Virus record (IMG/VR): IMGVR_UViG_3300043449_002450 | Coordinates: 112,182-176,181 of that record | DNA: 64,000 nt | Source: a virus | Direction: 5' to 3' (one strand) | Shown: one piece after another, positions 15,450-24,289 of the stretch | How positions within the stretch are numbered: position 1 is the stretch's first letter | How the letters are laid out: each line of letters starts with the position of its first letter | Program-made: the position numbers and the translations under genes | The notes under the pieces: model-generated | What the model was told of the DNA's origin: nothing | The model's database searches: none | Seen by the model: only the letters and a program-made list of their open reading frames with translations

Positions 15450-18400
15450 ATGAGTATCATTCGACCTCCGGATCGGTTTGTGGGCCTCCATGCCCACTCC
15501 GGTTTCTCGACCATGGACGGCCTCGGCTATCCTGCCCAGCACATTGACTTTGTGCTGAAGAACGGCATGGATGCCTGGGCACTGACAGACCACGGCAACG
15601 GCAGCGGTCTTGCCCACGCTCAGTCACACGCTAAGAAGATGAAGAAGGCTGGCCAGAAGTATCGCCAGCTGAACGGCGTGGAGTTCTACTTTGTCCCATC
15701 GTTGAAGAACTGGGCAGATCAGTATCAAGATCACAAGGACGCTGTCGCTGCCGCTCGTTCTGAGAAGAAGGCGAAGGAGGCGACCGACATCGATGCTGAT
15801 GATGAGGCAGGTGCAGGTCACATCATCGAGAACGAGGACGAGACCAAGGACGCTTCTGCGCTGTCTGTCAAGGATGATGAGTGGAAGCGTCGTTATCACC
15901 TTGTCGTCATTGCCAAGAACAAGCAGGGCCTGTCCAACCTCTTCACTCTTGTCAAGCGGTCCTTCAAGGAGGGGTATTACCGGTTCCCGCGCATCGACTT
16001 TGATATGCTTAAGGAGCACGGCGAAGGCCTCGTCGTCTCGACAGCATGCATCGGCGGAATCATGTCCAACCGCGTCCTCCGCGGCCAGGCAATGCAGAAG
16101 TCTGATGCTGAGATCCAGCGTGATCTCAAGAACCTGACAGATCGATTTGTCGATGCGGTCGGCCTTGAGAACTTCAACCTCGAGATCCAGTTCAATAAGC
16201 TGCAGGCACAGCACGATGTCAACCGCCATCTGATCCAACTGCACAAGAGCACAGGTGTCCCGCTGGTTGCAACTTGCGACAGCCACTATCCTACACCCGA
16301 CAAGTGGAAGACCCGTGAGCTCTACAAGAAGCTGGCGTGGATGAATGCCAAGGAGGAGCCCAAGCCCCTCCCAGCTTTCGATGAGCTGAAGTGTGAGCTC
16401 TACCCGAAGAACGCCGAGCAGATGTGGGAGGAGTTCAACCGCCACACCGATGACTATGCCTTCTACAAGGGCAACGAGGAGCTGGTCCGCGATGCGATCG
16501 AGCGGACCCATGACATCGCCTGGCAGCAGTGTGAGGACGTCTGGGTTGACACGGGAGCAAAGCTTCCTGTGTTCGCAACTCCCGAGAAGAGCGAGTTCCA
16601 GCAGCTTCTGGATCTCGTCAAGGAACGGATGATCGATATCGGCCTGCACGAGAAGCCGGAGTATGTTGAGCGTGTGAAAGAAGAGCTCTCAGACATCAAG
16701 CATCTGGGACATGCCTCTTACTTCCTCACGATGTATAAGATCTTCCATCGTGCAGAGCAAAAGACTCTCCTCGGGCCAGGCCGTGGATCTGCTCCTGGTT
16801 CTCTCGTCAACTACATCCTCGGGATTACACAGATTGATCCGCTTCCGTTCGGTCTCCTCTGGAATCGCTTCCTTGGTCGGCATCGTGTGTCTTGGCCTGA
16901 TATTGACTCCGATGCTGGTGATCGTGACGTTCTTATTGACGCGGCACGTGAGCTCTTCGGTGACGATGCTGTCATTCCCGTCTCCAACTTCAACACCCTG
17001 AAGCTGAAGTCGCTGGTGAAGGACGTCGCGAAGTTCTTCAATGTTCCGTTCGATGAGGTCAATGCGGTCACTGGTCCGCTCCAGGATGAGGTCATGCCAC
17101 ATGCTAAGGATGATGACCAGGAGAAATCGGTCTTCGTTCTGAAGCATGATGACTGCATGAAGTATTCTCCAAAATACAAGGCCTTCATGGAGAAATACCC
17201 GGAGGTGGAGGAGCACGTTAATGCGCTCTTCATGGAGAACCGATCGATCGGCCGTCACGCTGGCGGCGTCCTCGTTGCAGAACCCAAGGCGTTGGCCGAA
17301 GGCATGCCCATCATCGGTGTTCGCGGTGAATTGCAGACACCGTGGACAGAAGGTATGAACTTCCGCAACCTGGAGGATAACGGCTTCCTCAAGTTCGACT
17401 TCCTCGGCCTAACACTGCTCAAGGACGTAGAGAACTGCATCAAGCGGATCCTAATTGGGCAAGGTAATCCTGAGCCGACATTCCTTCAAATCAAGGAGTT
17501 CTTTGACCAGAATCTTAATTGCCGAACGGTCAATCAAGACGATCCTGAAGTTTGGAAGCATGTGTATCATGACGGACGATTTGTCGGTGTCTTCCAGTTC
17601 ACAGCGGACGGTGCAAGGCGGTTCTGCTTGGATGCAAAGCCGACAAACATCGGCGAGCTGGCGGCTCTAACTGCAATCTATCGGCCAGGTCCGCTGAAGG
17701 CGAACGTTCACAAGCTCTATGTCAAGGCCAAGAAGGATGCCGACAACATCAAGTATGACCATCCAGTCATCCAGGAAGTGCTAGGGCCCACGTTTGGTTA
17801 CGTCGTCTTCCAGGAGCAGTTCATGATGCTGGCCCAAAAGCTAGCAGGGTTCTCTCCTGGCGAGGCTGACCAACTCCGCAAGACTCTTGTCAAGAAATCG
17901 CTGGACACGCTGGGCAAGAAGTCTTCTGAGAAGGAGGCTGCACGGAAGCAGTTCATCGACGGTGCGCTTGCTCTGCACGGTGTGCCCGAGAAGGTGACAG
18001 GACCGCTATGGGATACGATCGAGGCGTTCTCGGTATACGGCTTCAACAAGTCACACTCGGTCTCCTACGCGATCGATTCCTACTACGCAGCATGGTTGCA
18101 CACCCACTATGAGAAGGAGTGGCTGGCAACAATCCTACAGTCTGAGACCGGTAATCCCAAGGGCATCGCAAAGGCCATTGCAGAGATCAAGCAGATCGGT
18201 TACAAGTTCGCGCAAGTCGACATTAACTACTCGGGTCTCGAATGGCAATACTCTGAGGAGGCACAGGCATTCGTTGCGCCCCTTACCTCGGTCAAGGGGC
18301 TAGGTGATGCGGCAGTTGCCGAGATCTTCCAGAATCGTCCTTACCGCGGTCTTGATGATCTATTCTTCGATGAGGAAGGTGAGTGGCGTCACTCCAAGCT

Positions 18401-19016
18401 GAACAAGGGTTGCCTTGAGTCTCTAGTTCTTGTTGAAGGTTTCGGTTCTCTCAAGGAAATGCGAGATGGCACACTCAAGAATCACAACCAGCTCCACAAC
18501 CTGCTGTCTTCAAACTATGATGCCCTTCGCAAGGGTCGCATGGGCATGACCAAGACTGCTGCCAAAAAATACGAGAAAGAACACGGGACCAAGCCAGATG
18601 CACTTTCGATGATGATCCCTGAGGTAAATCATATCGAGGACTGGACGAGAACACAGAAGATCGCAAACATCGTGGAGGTCTTGTCCTCTGCGCCAGAGGA
18701 TCTGATCTTCCCGCCCGACATCATGCGCAAGGTTAAGAAGTCACAGGTTCAGGCGCTTTATGACCTCGAACCCGGAGAGCCAGGCATCGTATGGTTCTGC
18801 GCCACAGCAGTGACCAAGAAGGTGACCAAGAATAATAAACAGTTCTATGTGTTCGATACAGTTGATGATCAGAGCCGCACTATTCGACTTCGTGTTTGGG
18901 GACAGTTCAAGACCGAGCCTGAGCCCTACACGATCTGGATGGCTGAGGCTGAACGTGATCCAAATTGGGGACCTTCAACAATGGCATCTAAACTTCGGCG
19001 TGTGGAGACAAAGTGA
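15450..19016 (+). CDS. dnaE: DNA polymerase III alpha subunit (DnaE-type replicase)
   Basis: A 1188-aa C-family DNA polymerase, the expected replicase. The N-terminal PHP domain begins LHAHSGFSTMDGLG and carries an acidic insertion around residues 95-135. The palm has GPGRGSAPGSLVNYILGIT (about 442), the catalytic pair in WPDIDSDAGDRD (about 482) and the third Asp in KFDFLGL (about 648). Then come YRPGPL, the helix-hairpin region with FNKSHSVSYA (about 865), and a C-terminal OB-fold (FYVFDTVDDQ, RVWGQ). No beta-clamp gene is visible in the window. The stop overlaps the next start by 4 nt. A DnaE replicase beside T4-like SSB, UvsX and helicase is a mosaic choice. Confidence 0.94.
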   Translation: MSIIRPPDRFVGLHAHSGFSTMDGLGYPAQHIDFVLKNGMDAWALTDHGNGSGLAHAQSHAKKMKKAGQKYRQLNGVEFYFVPSLKNWADQYQDHKDAVAAARSEKKAKEATDIDADDEAGAGHIIENEDETKDASALSVKDDEWKRRYHLVVIAKNKQGLSNLFTLVKRSFKEGYYRFPRIDFDMLKEHGEGLVVSTACIGGIMSNRVLRGQAMQKSDAEIQRDLKNLTDRFVDAVGLENFNLEIQFNKLQAQHDVNRHLIQLHKSTGVPLVATCDSHYPTPDKWKTRELYKKLAWMNAKEEPKPLPAFDELKCELYPKNAEQMWEEFNRHTDDYAFYKGNEELVRDAIERTHDIAWQQCEDVWVDTGAKLPVFATPEKSEFQQLLDLVKERMIDIGLHEKPEYVERVKEELSDIKHLGHASYFLTMYKIFHRAEQKTLLGPGRGSAPGSLVNYILGITQIDPLPFGLLWNRFLGRHRVSWPDIDSDAGDRDVLIDAARELFGDDAVIPVSNFNTLKLKSLVKDVAKFFNVPFDEVNAVTGPLQDEVMPHAKDDDQEKSVFVLKHDDCMKYSPKYKAFMEKYPEVEEHVNALFMENRSIGRHAGGVLVAEPKALAEGMPIIGVRGELQTPWTEGMNFRNLEDNGFLKFDFLGLTLLKDVENCIKRILIGQGNPEPTFLQIKEFFDQNLNCRTVNQDDPEVWKHVYHDGRFVGVFQFTADGARRFCLDAKPTNIGELAALTAIYRPGPLKANVHKLYVKAKKDADNIKYDHPVIQEVLGPTFGYVVFQEQFMMLAQKLAGFSPGEADQLRKTLVKKSLDTLGKKSSEKEAARKQFIDGALALHGVPEKVTGPLWDTIEAFSVYGFNKSHSVSYAIDSYYAAWLHTHYEKEWLATILQSETGNPKGIAKAIAEIKQIGYKFAQVDINYSGLEWQYSEEAQAFVAPLTSVKGLGDAAVAEIFQNRPYRGLDDLFFDEEGEWRHSKLNKGCLESLVLVEGFGSLKEMRDGTLKNHNQLHNLLSSNYDALRKGRMGMTKTAAKKYEKEHGTKPDALSMMIPEVNHIEDWTRTQKIANIVEVLSSAPEDLIFPPDIMRKVKKSQVQALYDLEPGEPGIVWFCATAVTKKVTKNNKQFYVFDTVDDQSRTIRLRVWGQFKTEPEPYTIWMAEAERDPNWGPSTMASKLRRVETK

Positions 19017-19921
19017 TTCAATTCGATCTTCGTAGCGTGACAATCGAGGGGCCAGACTGCTCAGGCAAGTCAACCCTCTATTATGGGATTCATAAGCTCA
19101 CAAACTTCAAGTGGAACATCCAGGATAGAAGCACATTGTCCATGCTCTGCTACGCGAAGATGTATGGGCGCGATGTGTCTGTCTGGCGCAGGCTTCTTGA
19201 TGAGGAACTGAAAGTCATCAATAATGCTGTCATTGTCCTCTTGCCAGAGCCTGATGATCTTGTCCAGCGGTTGCGCACTCGAGGTGATGACTTCCAGGAC
19301 GAGGAATCTATCGTTCGCCTCCTGCAGATATTTGAAGAGGAGACGGATAAGATCAAAGGTTATCCTAACGTCAAGGTCATAAGGGCCTTGCCAGATCCTG
19401 CTAAGGTTGTTAGCTGGTTGCAATCGCGCGAGCACCTCACATATTCTGATATCGCTCGTGACATCGAAGCTCATGCTGATGGGACAATCAAGCAGGAAAC
19501 GACACTACTCAGAGCTTTCTGGCTTGACTCACACTTCGAGACGTTGGATGAGGCAGCTCTTCACTATGAGCATGAGATCGAGTATTACAATGAGACCAGA
19601 GCCAAGCTGATTAGGAAGATCAATGATGAGCTTGTAGGTAATAATGAATATAAGCGCCCACAGGATCTAAAGTCCCGTCGCTTTATACTGACGCAGGACA
19701 CATGCATATCTTATGTCCATTTTTTGGTTAGAGATGACTTTGTAATATGCAGCTCGACTGTGAGGTCATCTGAGTGCAGTCAGACGTTCCACAGAGATAT
19801 TCATTTTATCGCCGATCTTGCACGCGTGTTCAAGAACATGCTCAACCTCAGCCCTAAGATGCCTGTCTCATTTTCTTTGACCATGGACTCGGCACATATT
19901 ATCCGCAGCGCTGTAAGATAG
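19013..19921 (+). CDS. Thymidylate kinase-like P-loop domain fused to a ThyA-like half domain
   Basis: A 302-aa two-part protein. Residues 1-150 are a nucleoside-monophosphate kinase fold with P-loop EGPDCSGKST (residues 12-21) and the lid-type segment QRLRTRGDDF. Residues 210-302 resemble the second half of ThyA. RRFILTQDTCIS is followed by a strand, then RSSECSQTFHRDIHFIADL (compare RSxD in ThyA) and MDSAHII near the end. The ThyA part that carries the catalytic Cys is not present, so this segment may only bind dUMP/dTMP. The fusion would couple nucleotide binding to phosphorylation. The kinase assignment is moderate; the ThyA relation is tentative. Confidence 0.62.
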   Translation: MIQFDLRSVTIEGPDCSGKSTLYYGIHKLTNFKWNIQDRSTLSMLCYAKMYGRDVSVWRRLLDEELKVINNAVIVLLPEPDDLVQRLRTRGDDFQDEESIVRLLQIFEEETDKIKGYPNVKVIRALPDPAKVVSWLQSREHLTYSDIARDIEAHADGTIKQETTLLRAFWLDSHFETLDEAALHYEHEIEYYNETRAKLIRKINDELVGNNEYKRPQDLKSRRFILTQDTCISYVHFLVRDDFVICSSTVRSSECSQTFHRDIHFIADLARVFKNMLNLSPKMPVSFSLTMDSAHIIRSAVR

Positions 19922-19936
19922 CGCTTTGGAGGGAGT

Positions 19937-20923
19937 ATGTCTAGAGTTTTAGTAACAGGTGGTGCAGGATTCATAGGCTCACACCTGGTTGATGGCCTCG
20001 TGAGTCAAGGGTATAAGGTTGACGTCGTCGATGATCTCAGATCTGGTGATCTTGGCAATCTATCCAACCACACCTATAGAACAGTGCCAGGAATGCTGAT
20101 AGACCAGCTTGATATTAATTTGAAGCTAGACACTCCCATTCGTGTCATCATGGATGATTTTGCTTCTAATGCTGTGCTGAATAGAATTGCGTCAGGAAAG
20201 TATGATGTAATATTTCATCTTGCTGCAGAACCAAGCGTGCCGTTCTCAGTAGAGTGGCCCGCACTTACAACTGATGAGAACTTTTCTAAATATGTTAAAT
20301 TGCTTACGGCCGCTCGTGGTAATACTAGCAGAGTAGTTTTTGCATCGTCAGCTGCTGTCTATGGTGATATAAAGCAGCTTCCCATACATGAAGATCTTCC
20401 TACCAAGCCTGTGAGTCCTTATGGACTACAGAAAAAGATGGGTGAGGAGATGGGTGAGATGTTTAGCGATCTTTATAAACTTGATGTTGTCTCGTTAAGG
20501 TTTTTTAACGTCTTTGGTCCACGACAAAAAGGAGCAGGTGCTTATGCAAATGCCATATCATCTTGGTGCTGCGCTGCGTTTGAGAATAGACCACTAAGAT
20601 CAGATGGCACAGGTGACCAGACACGTGATCTTTGCTACGTCGGTGAGATAGTGAATGCTTGCATAGCAGCTGGGAGATATACAGGAAAGTTTGCAGGTGA
20701 AAAGATCAATGTTTGCACAGGCACACAGAGAAGCAACAACTCTATCCTTAAGTTCTTTCTTGACCGACATGATAGTTTAAAGATTACAAGCTCACCCAAG
20801 CGCCCAGGCGACGTCGATCATATTCTAGGATCAGATATCAAGATGCGAAAATACTTAGGAGATTGTGCTACACTAAGCTTTGACGAAGCACTCGATATAA
20901 CTTTAAAGAGTTGGGGTCTGTAA
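19937..20923 (+). CDS. UDP-glucose 4-epimerase-like NAD-dependent epimerase
   Basis: A 328-aa extended SDR with a textbook nucleotide loop, VLVTGGAGFIGSHLVDGL, the acidic VVDDLRSG that selects NAD, an active site with SSAAVYG and Y-G-L-Q-K-K (YxxxK), and FFNVFGPRQ. It is likely to interconvert or dehydrate a nucleotide sugar. A GGAGGG ribosome-binding site precedes ATG 19937. The stop and the next start share TAATG. It sits between thymidylate metabolism genes, which leaves open whether the sugar decorates DNA bases or host surface glycans. Confidence 0.86.
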   Translation: MSRVLVTGGAGFIGSHLVDGLVSQGYKVDVVDDLRSGDLGNLSNHTYRTVPGMLIDQLDINLKLDTPIRVIMDDFASNAVLNRIASGKYDVIFHLAAEPSVPFSVEWPALTTDENFSKYVKLLTAARGNTSRVVFASSAAVYGDIKQLPIHEDLPTKPVSPYGLQKKMGEEMGEMFSDLYKLDVVSLRFFNVFGPRQKGAGAYANAISSWCCAAFENRPLRSDGTGDQTRDLCYVGEIVNACIAAGRYTGKFAGEKINVCTGTQRSNNSILKFFLDRHDSLKITSSPKRPGDVDHILGSDIKMRKYLGDCATLSFDEALDITLKSWGL

Positions 20924-21474
20924 TGAGTTCACCAAGATTTGTTATTTATTGCGGTCCAATGATGAGCTCTAAGACGACTCGTCTCATTGCTGCAATCGAG
21001 AGATATCGTTTTAAGAACAAGAAGGTATTCTCCTTCAAGCCCAAGCTTGACAGTCGATATACGCCTGACGAGATCTGCACACATAGCGGCAGCAAGATTA
21101 ACGCAAGAGTTATCACAAGCGGAAGCGACATCACAAAATGTGTCATGTTTGATGAGCCTGATGTCATTGCTGTCGATGAAGCATTCATGATTGATGGCGT
21201 CGCTGAGGCACTAATAGATGCTTACAGGCGTGGTGTTACCGTGCTGGTGTCTACGATTGAGCTGTCCTCATCTTGCAATGTCTTTGCTGAAGTGGAGAAG
21301 ATGCTACCCTGGGCGACAGAGATTGAGAAGTGCACTGCAGTTTGCGTCGTATGCGGAGAAGATGCACAATACACCCATCGGAAGGTTGATAATCTGGGAG
21401 AGATCGCCGTCGGAGGCGCAGAGTTATATGAACCGAGATGCTGGTTGCATCATGCAACGGCACGCCTCCAGTAG
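20923..21474 (+). CDS. tdk: Thymidine kinase
   Basis: A 183-aa type II thymidine kinase that phosphorylates salvaged thymidine. The P-loop is CGPMMSSKTTRLI, the Walker B-type segment is VIAVDEAFMI, and the lasso/zinc region has CVVCGEDAQYTHR plus a later Cys. The length is typical of bacterial and T4 enzymes. The ATG at 20923 overlaps the preceding stop (TAATG). An upstream in-frame TTG at 20911 is disfavoured. It complements the de novo ThyX route in the same region. Confidence 0.9.
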   Translation: MSSPRFVIYCGPMMSSKTTRLIAAIERYRFKNKKVFSFKPKLDSRYTPDEICTHSGSKINARVITSGSDITKCVMFDEPDVIAVDEAFMIDGVAEALIDAYRRGVTVLVSTIELSSSCNVFAEVEKMLPWATEIEKCTAVCVVCGEDAQYTHRKVDNLGEIAVGGAELYEPRCWLHHATARLQ

Positions 21475-21480
21475 TATAAT
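21475..21480 (+). promoter_or_regulatory. -10-like TATAAT before the DHH phosphoesterase gene
   Basis: A perfect TATAAT straddles the stop of tdk and lies 15 nt upstream of ATG 21496, leaving a short leader with AGGG as a weak ribosome-binding site. No -35 is obvious. Confidence 0.4.
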
Positions 21481-21495
21481 TGAGCTAGGGCAGTC

Positions 21496-22329
21496 ATGAT
21501 CGATCCAAACAGCGTCAATCTGGTTATCTACCACGCATCTTGCACTGATGGATTTGGTGCTGCTTATGCAGCATGGAAGCTCCTTGGTGACAGAGCTGAG
21601 TATCACGCAGCGAAATACGGCGAATCGCCACCTGACGTCAAGGGCAAAAATGTAGTTGTCCTTGACTTCTCTTATGATAATTCGACAACAAAGAAGCTTA
21701 TGAAGGAAGCCAAAAGCTTCTTTATCCTTGATCATCACAAGTCAGCAATGGTCGAGCTTCACGACATTACTTGCACACATTTTGATATGAACCACAGCGG
21801 TGCAATGCTATCATGGAAGTTCTTCCATCCGGGCAAGGAAGCGCCTCGCATGATTAAGTTCATCGAGGACCGCGACCTCTGGAAGTGGGACATTCCATAT
21901 TCGAAGGAGTTCTCTGCTGCCTTTGACATGGTGCCTTATGACTTTGAAGAGTTTGACAAATATCTTGATGACTCTGCAGTCGATGATGCTCAGGAGCGAG
22001 GTGCTTACATCCTTGCTTATTCCAAGACGGTCATCTCCAAGATCGCGAAGCACGCTGCACCACGCAGATTAGCCGGTAAAGACGTCCTGGTCGTCAATTC
22101 ACCACACTGGATGTCAGAGATTGGCAACGCGCTCTCCCCTAAGTGTGACTTCGCCGTGATCTGGTTCTATGACCATGATACACGCCAAGTGAAGGTGAGT
22201 CTCAGAGCACATCATGACGACTCCGACGTGAGTGAGGTCGCGAAGAAGTTCGGCGGTGGGGGACACCGGAAGGCAGCAGGTTTTAGTCTACCAACAAACG
22301 TCAGTATCGAAACAATCTTTGACAAGTGA
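21496..22329 (+). CDS. DHH-family phosphoesterase
   Basis: A 277-aa DHH/DHHA1 protein. The metal motifs are IYHASCTDGFGAA (I), VLDFSYD (II) and the name-giving FILDHHKS (III), followed by an acidic motif with EDRDLW. The C-terminal DHHA1 domain shows the substrate loop KKFGGGGHRKAAGF. Related enzymes cleave short RNA oligomers, pAp, cyclic dinucleotides or polyphosphate. For a phage, removal of nanoRNA or of cyclic-nucleotide immune signals is plausible, but that is speculation. The stop overlaps the dCMP deaminase start. Confidence 0.84.
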   Translation: MIDPNSVNLVIYHASCTDGFGAAYAAWKLLGDRAEYHAAKYGESPPDVKGKNVVVLDFSYDNSTTKKLMKEAKSFFILDHHKSAMVELHDITCTHFDMNHSGAMLSWKFFHPGKEAPRMIKFIEDRDLWKWDIPYSKEFSAAFDMVPYDFEEFDKYLDDSAVDDAQERGAYILAYSKTVISKIAKHAAPRRLAGKDVLVVNSPHWMSEIGNALSPKCDFAVIWFYDHDTRQVKVSLRAHHDDSDVSEVAKKFGGGGHRKAAGFSLPTNVSIETIFDK

Positions 22330-22796
22330 TGCTAATGACTAATATGATTGACAGGCCAACGTGGGACAGCGTGTGGATGGATGTTGCTAAGACAATCGCA
22401 CAACGCTCGCCTGATCCTAACCACAAAGTTGCTGCTATTGTTGTAACAGATGACAACACACAGCTCCTGTCGTTGGGTTACAACGGCGATCATGCAGGCG
22501 GCACAAATATTAGAGAATCTGATGAGCCAGGTGAATCTGGATTCATCCATGCTGAGGTAAATGCGCTGATAAAACTTGACTATAACAACCCTAAACGTAA
22601 GGTAATGTATGTTACTCTGAGCCCATGCAAGATGTGTGCGAAGTCGATCGTGAACGCAGGCATATCAGAGGTCGTGTTTTCTGAGATTTACCGCGATTCA
22701 ATTGGCATCAAGATACTGGAATCAGCAGGTATCCACGTTAGGAAGATAAATAGCTTTAGAGCGGGTTTGACGCATGACAAGACTCACAGCGGCTGA
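22329..22796 (+). CDS. Deoxycytidylate deaminase
   Basis: A 155-aa zinc deaminase converting dCMP to dUMP, the substrate of ThyX. The active-site HAE lies in FIHAEVNAL and the PCxxC pair in TLSPCKMCAKS. The N-terminal WDSVWMDVAKTIAQRS is the usual dCMP-deaminase opening. ATG 22329 overlaps the previous stop (TGATG); ATG 22338 is an alternative. With the reductase, dUTPase, ThyX and kinases, it gives a complete pyrimidine dNTP pathway. Confidence 0.91.
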   Translation: MLMTNMIDRPTWDSVWMDVAKTIAQRSPDPNHKVAAIVVTDDNTQLLSLGYNGDHAGGTNIRESDEPGESGFIHAEVNALIKLDYNNPKRKVMYVTLSPCKMCAKSIVNAGISEVVFSEIYRDSIGIKILESAGIHVRKINSFRAGLTHDKTHSG

Positions 22797-23037
22797 TATT
22801 GAGAAAATGCTGAACCAGAAGATTCAAGAGAATTTAAAGGTGACGGCGGGCAAAGGCAAGAAGCAGAAAATACTGATTCAGAACGGATTCAAGATTATGC
22901 ATCTTGAGTCGGGGTTGATCTATACAGTCAATAAAGTGACAATTGATGGCAAAAAACCCGTTATACACGCAGTAAGTGGCGACGGTAATGACATCGTGAT
23001 CACATCAAAAGATTTTAAGAATTACAAGGGGACATGA
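22774..23037 (+). CDS. Hypothetical protein
   Basis: An 87-aa basic protein starting inside the end of the deaminase gene (23-nt overlap). Residues 1-30 are helical and Lys-rich (GKGKKQKI). The remainder alternates strand-like segments (IYTVNKVTI, PVIHAVSG) as in a small beta barrel. I do not recognise it. Its stop overlaps the start of the superoxide-dismutase-like gene. Confidence 0.62.
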   Translation: MTRLTAADIEKMLNQKIQENLKVTAGKGKKQKILIQNGFKIMHLESGLIYTVNKVTIDGKKPVIHAVSGDGNDIVITSKDFKNYKGT

Positions 23038-23732
23038 TGATTAGGAACTCCGACATATCAAGGATAATCAACGAGTCTCTTAAGACTGATACCGACAAGC
23101 GACTTAATGAGTCGCTTGTCGCTCAAGAGAAGCAATTTAATTTAGCCACTGAGTTCCAGAGCGGTGCCACGAAGAAGGCCCACGAAGGACTTTACCAGAA
23201 GTATTTAGAGACATTTAATAGAATCAGCGCAGAGCTAGATACAGCTGATAGATCAGCAGCAAGTTCTAATGGTTCTGTTTATAGATCACTGAAGGAAGAT
23301 GAGACCTACAACATGAACGCCGTGTATCTGCACGAGCTTTATTTTGCGAACATCAGTGATCTAGCCAGTAATATAGGCATGGACTCATTGACGTTCATGC
23401 GCTTTTCTAGAGACTTTGGAGATTTTGACAAGTGGCAGAATGACTTTATTGCTTGCTGTCTGTCTTCTCGATGCGGTTGGGCTATCACCTATTACAACAT
23501 TTACACGCAGACATACATGAACACTTTCATGGATCTTCACAGCTTGCAGGTTCCTGTTGGTTGCATACCTGTCCTTGTCATGGATGTTTGGCAACATGCA
23601 TACTACAAGGATTATCTTTCTGATGTCAAGACATACACATATGCTATGATGAAAGAAATTAACTGGAGCACCGTGGAGGAGCGCGTCAAGCGTGCTGAGA
23701 AGATAGCTGTGGTTATCAAGGGAGGTATGTGA
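23037..23732 (+). CDS. Fe/Mn superoxide dismutase-like protein with targeting N-terminus
   Basis: A 231-aa protein with the Fe/Mn-SOD fold after about 35 extra residues. All four metal ligands are present: His49 (AHEGLYQKY), His99 (VYLHELYF), Asp183 and His187 (VLVMDVWQHAYYKDY). The spacings of 50, 84 and 4 residues nearly equal those of E. coli SodB. The usual Glu of DVWEHAYY is Gln. The closing INWSTVEERV is also typical. The protein begins MIRNSDISRIINE, an amphipathic peptide with I-x-E at residues 11-13. I infer a head-packaged enzyme that may handle superoxide at infection. ATG 23037 fits the AAGGGG ribosome-binding site better than ATG 23034. Confidence 0.82.
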   Translation: MIRNSDISRIINESLKTDTDKRLNESLVAQEKQFNLATEFQSGATKKAHEGLYQKYLETFNRISAELDTADRSAASSNGSVYRSLKEDETYNMNAVYLHELYFANISDLASNIGMDSLTFMRFSRDFGDFDKWQNDFIACCLSSRCGWAITYYNIYTQTYMNTFMDLHSLQVPVGCIPVLVMDVWQHAYYKDYLSDVKTYTYAMMKEINWSTVEERVKRAEKIAVVIKGGM

Positions 23733-24283
23733 TGCGTAGGTTGCTTAACGAGGACGAAAACGACTCACCTGTTGCAGGCATGATGAAGAATGTTGAGGCT
23801 CCTCCCGATTCTGTTGACGACATCATCGATTCTCTCATTATAAGATATGAGAATGAGTCAGTCAAGGATGAAGAGGATGAGTCTGAGCAGATGTTCGAGT
23901 CTTTACGCAGAAAGTCACTTCGGTTTCTCTTTGAACAAGAGGGAGACGCAGCGGGTGCAGAGCCAAATGCCGAGCCACCCGAGGGGAGCGAAACACCGAA
24001 AGAGGATGTCCCGGCTGCTGAGACTGCAAAACCACCACTAGACATTGATCTTTTTACCAAGAAGATCGCTAGACTTGTGTTAAACGGGAGAAACATGATA
24101 CCGCTAGAGGAGGTTATTATCTCACGTGCGCAGTCATTCTTGAGCAAGAATTACGGCAAGGATTACGTTGATCAAATGCAGGATATCCTTGATCAGCAGT
24201 TTGACTTTGATCTGACGGGTGAAGAAGACGTCATCGACGTTCCCATAGCAGCAGGTGCAGCAGGCAAGTCATCTGGCGCTTAG
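23732..24283 (+). CDS. Acidic virion-type protein with short targeting peptide
   Basis: A 183-aa protein of unknown function. It begins MRRLLNE, a minimal version of the shared N-terminal peptide with L-x-E at 5-7. Residues 8-100 are very acidic and low-complexity, including a Pro/Ala/Glu linker. Residues 100-150 are a compact helical domain (RLVLNGRNMIPLEEVI, then YGKDYVDQMQDIL), followed by an acidic tail. The layout of targeting peptide, linker and small domain is common among the cargo-like proteins here. It overlaps the SOD-like gene by one base (TGATG). Confidence 0.62.
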   Translation: MRRLLNEDENDSPVAGMMKNVEAPPDSVDDIIDSLIIRYENESVKDEEDESEQMFESLRRKSLRFLFEQEGDAAGAEPNAEPPEGSETPKEDVPAAETAKPPLDIDLFTKKIARLVLNGRNMIPLEEVIISRAQSFLSKNYGKDYVDQMQDILDQQFDFDLTGEEDVIDVPIAAGAAGKSSGA

Positions 24284-24289
24284 CCAAAA

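Noticed and set aside
15624-16649. Minus-strand open frame (341 codons) inside the polymerase gene
   Set aside because: The same codon-bias shadow. The plus-strand DnaE motifs are unmistakable.
16689-17258. Minus-strand open frame inside the polymerase palm region
   Set aside because: It lies opposite the catalytic motifs of DnaE, has no ribosome-binding site and no recognisable sequence.
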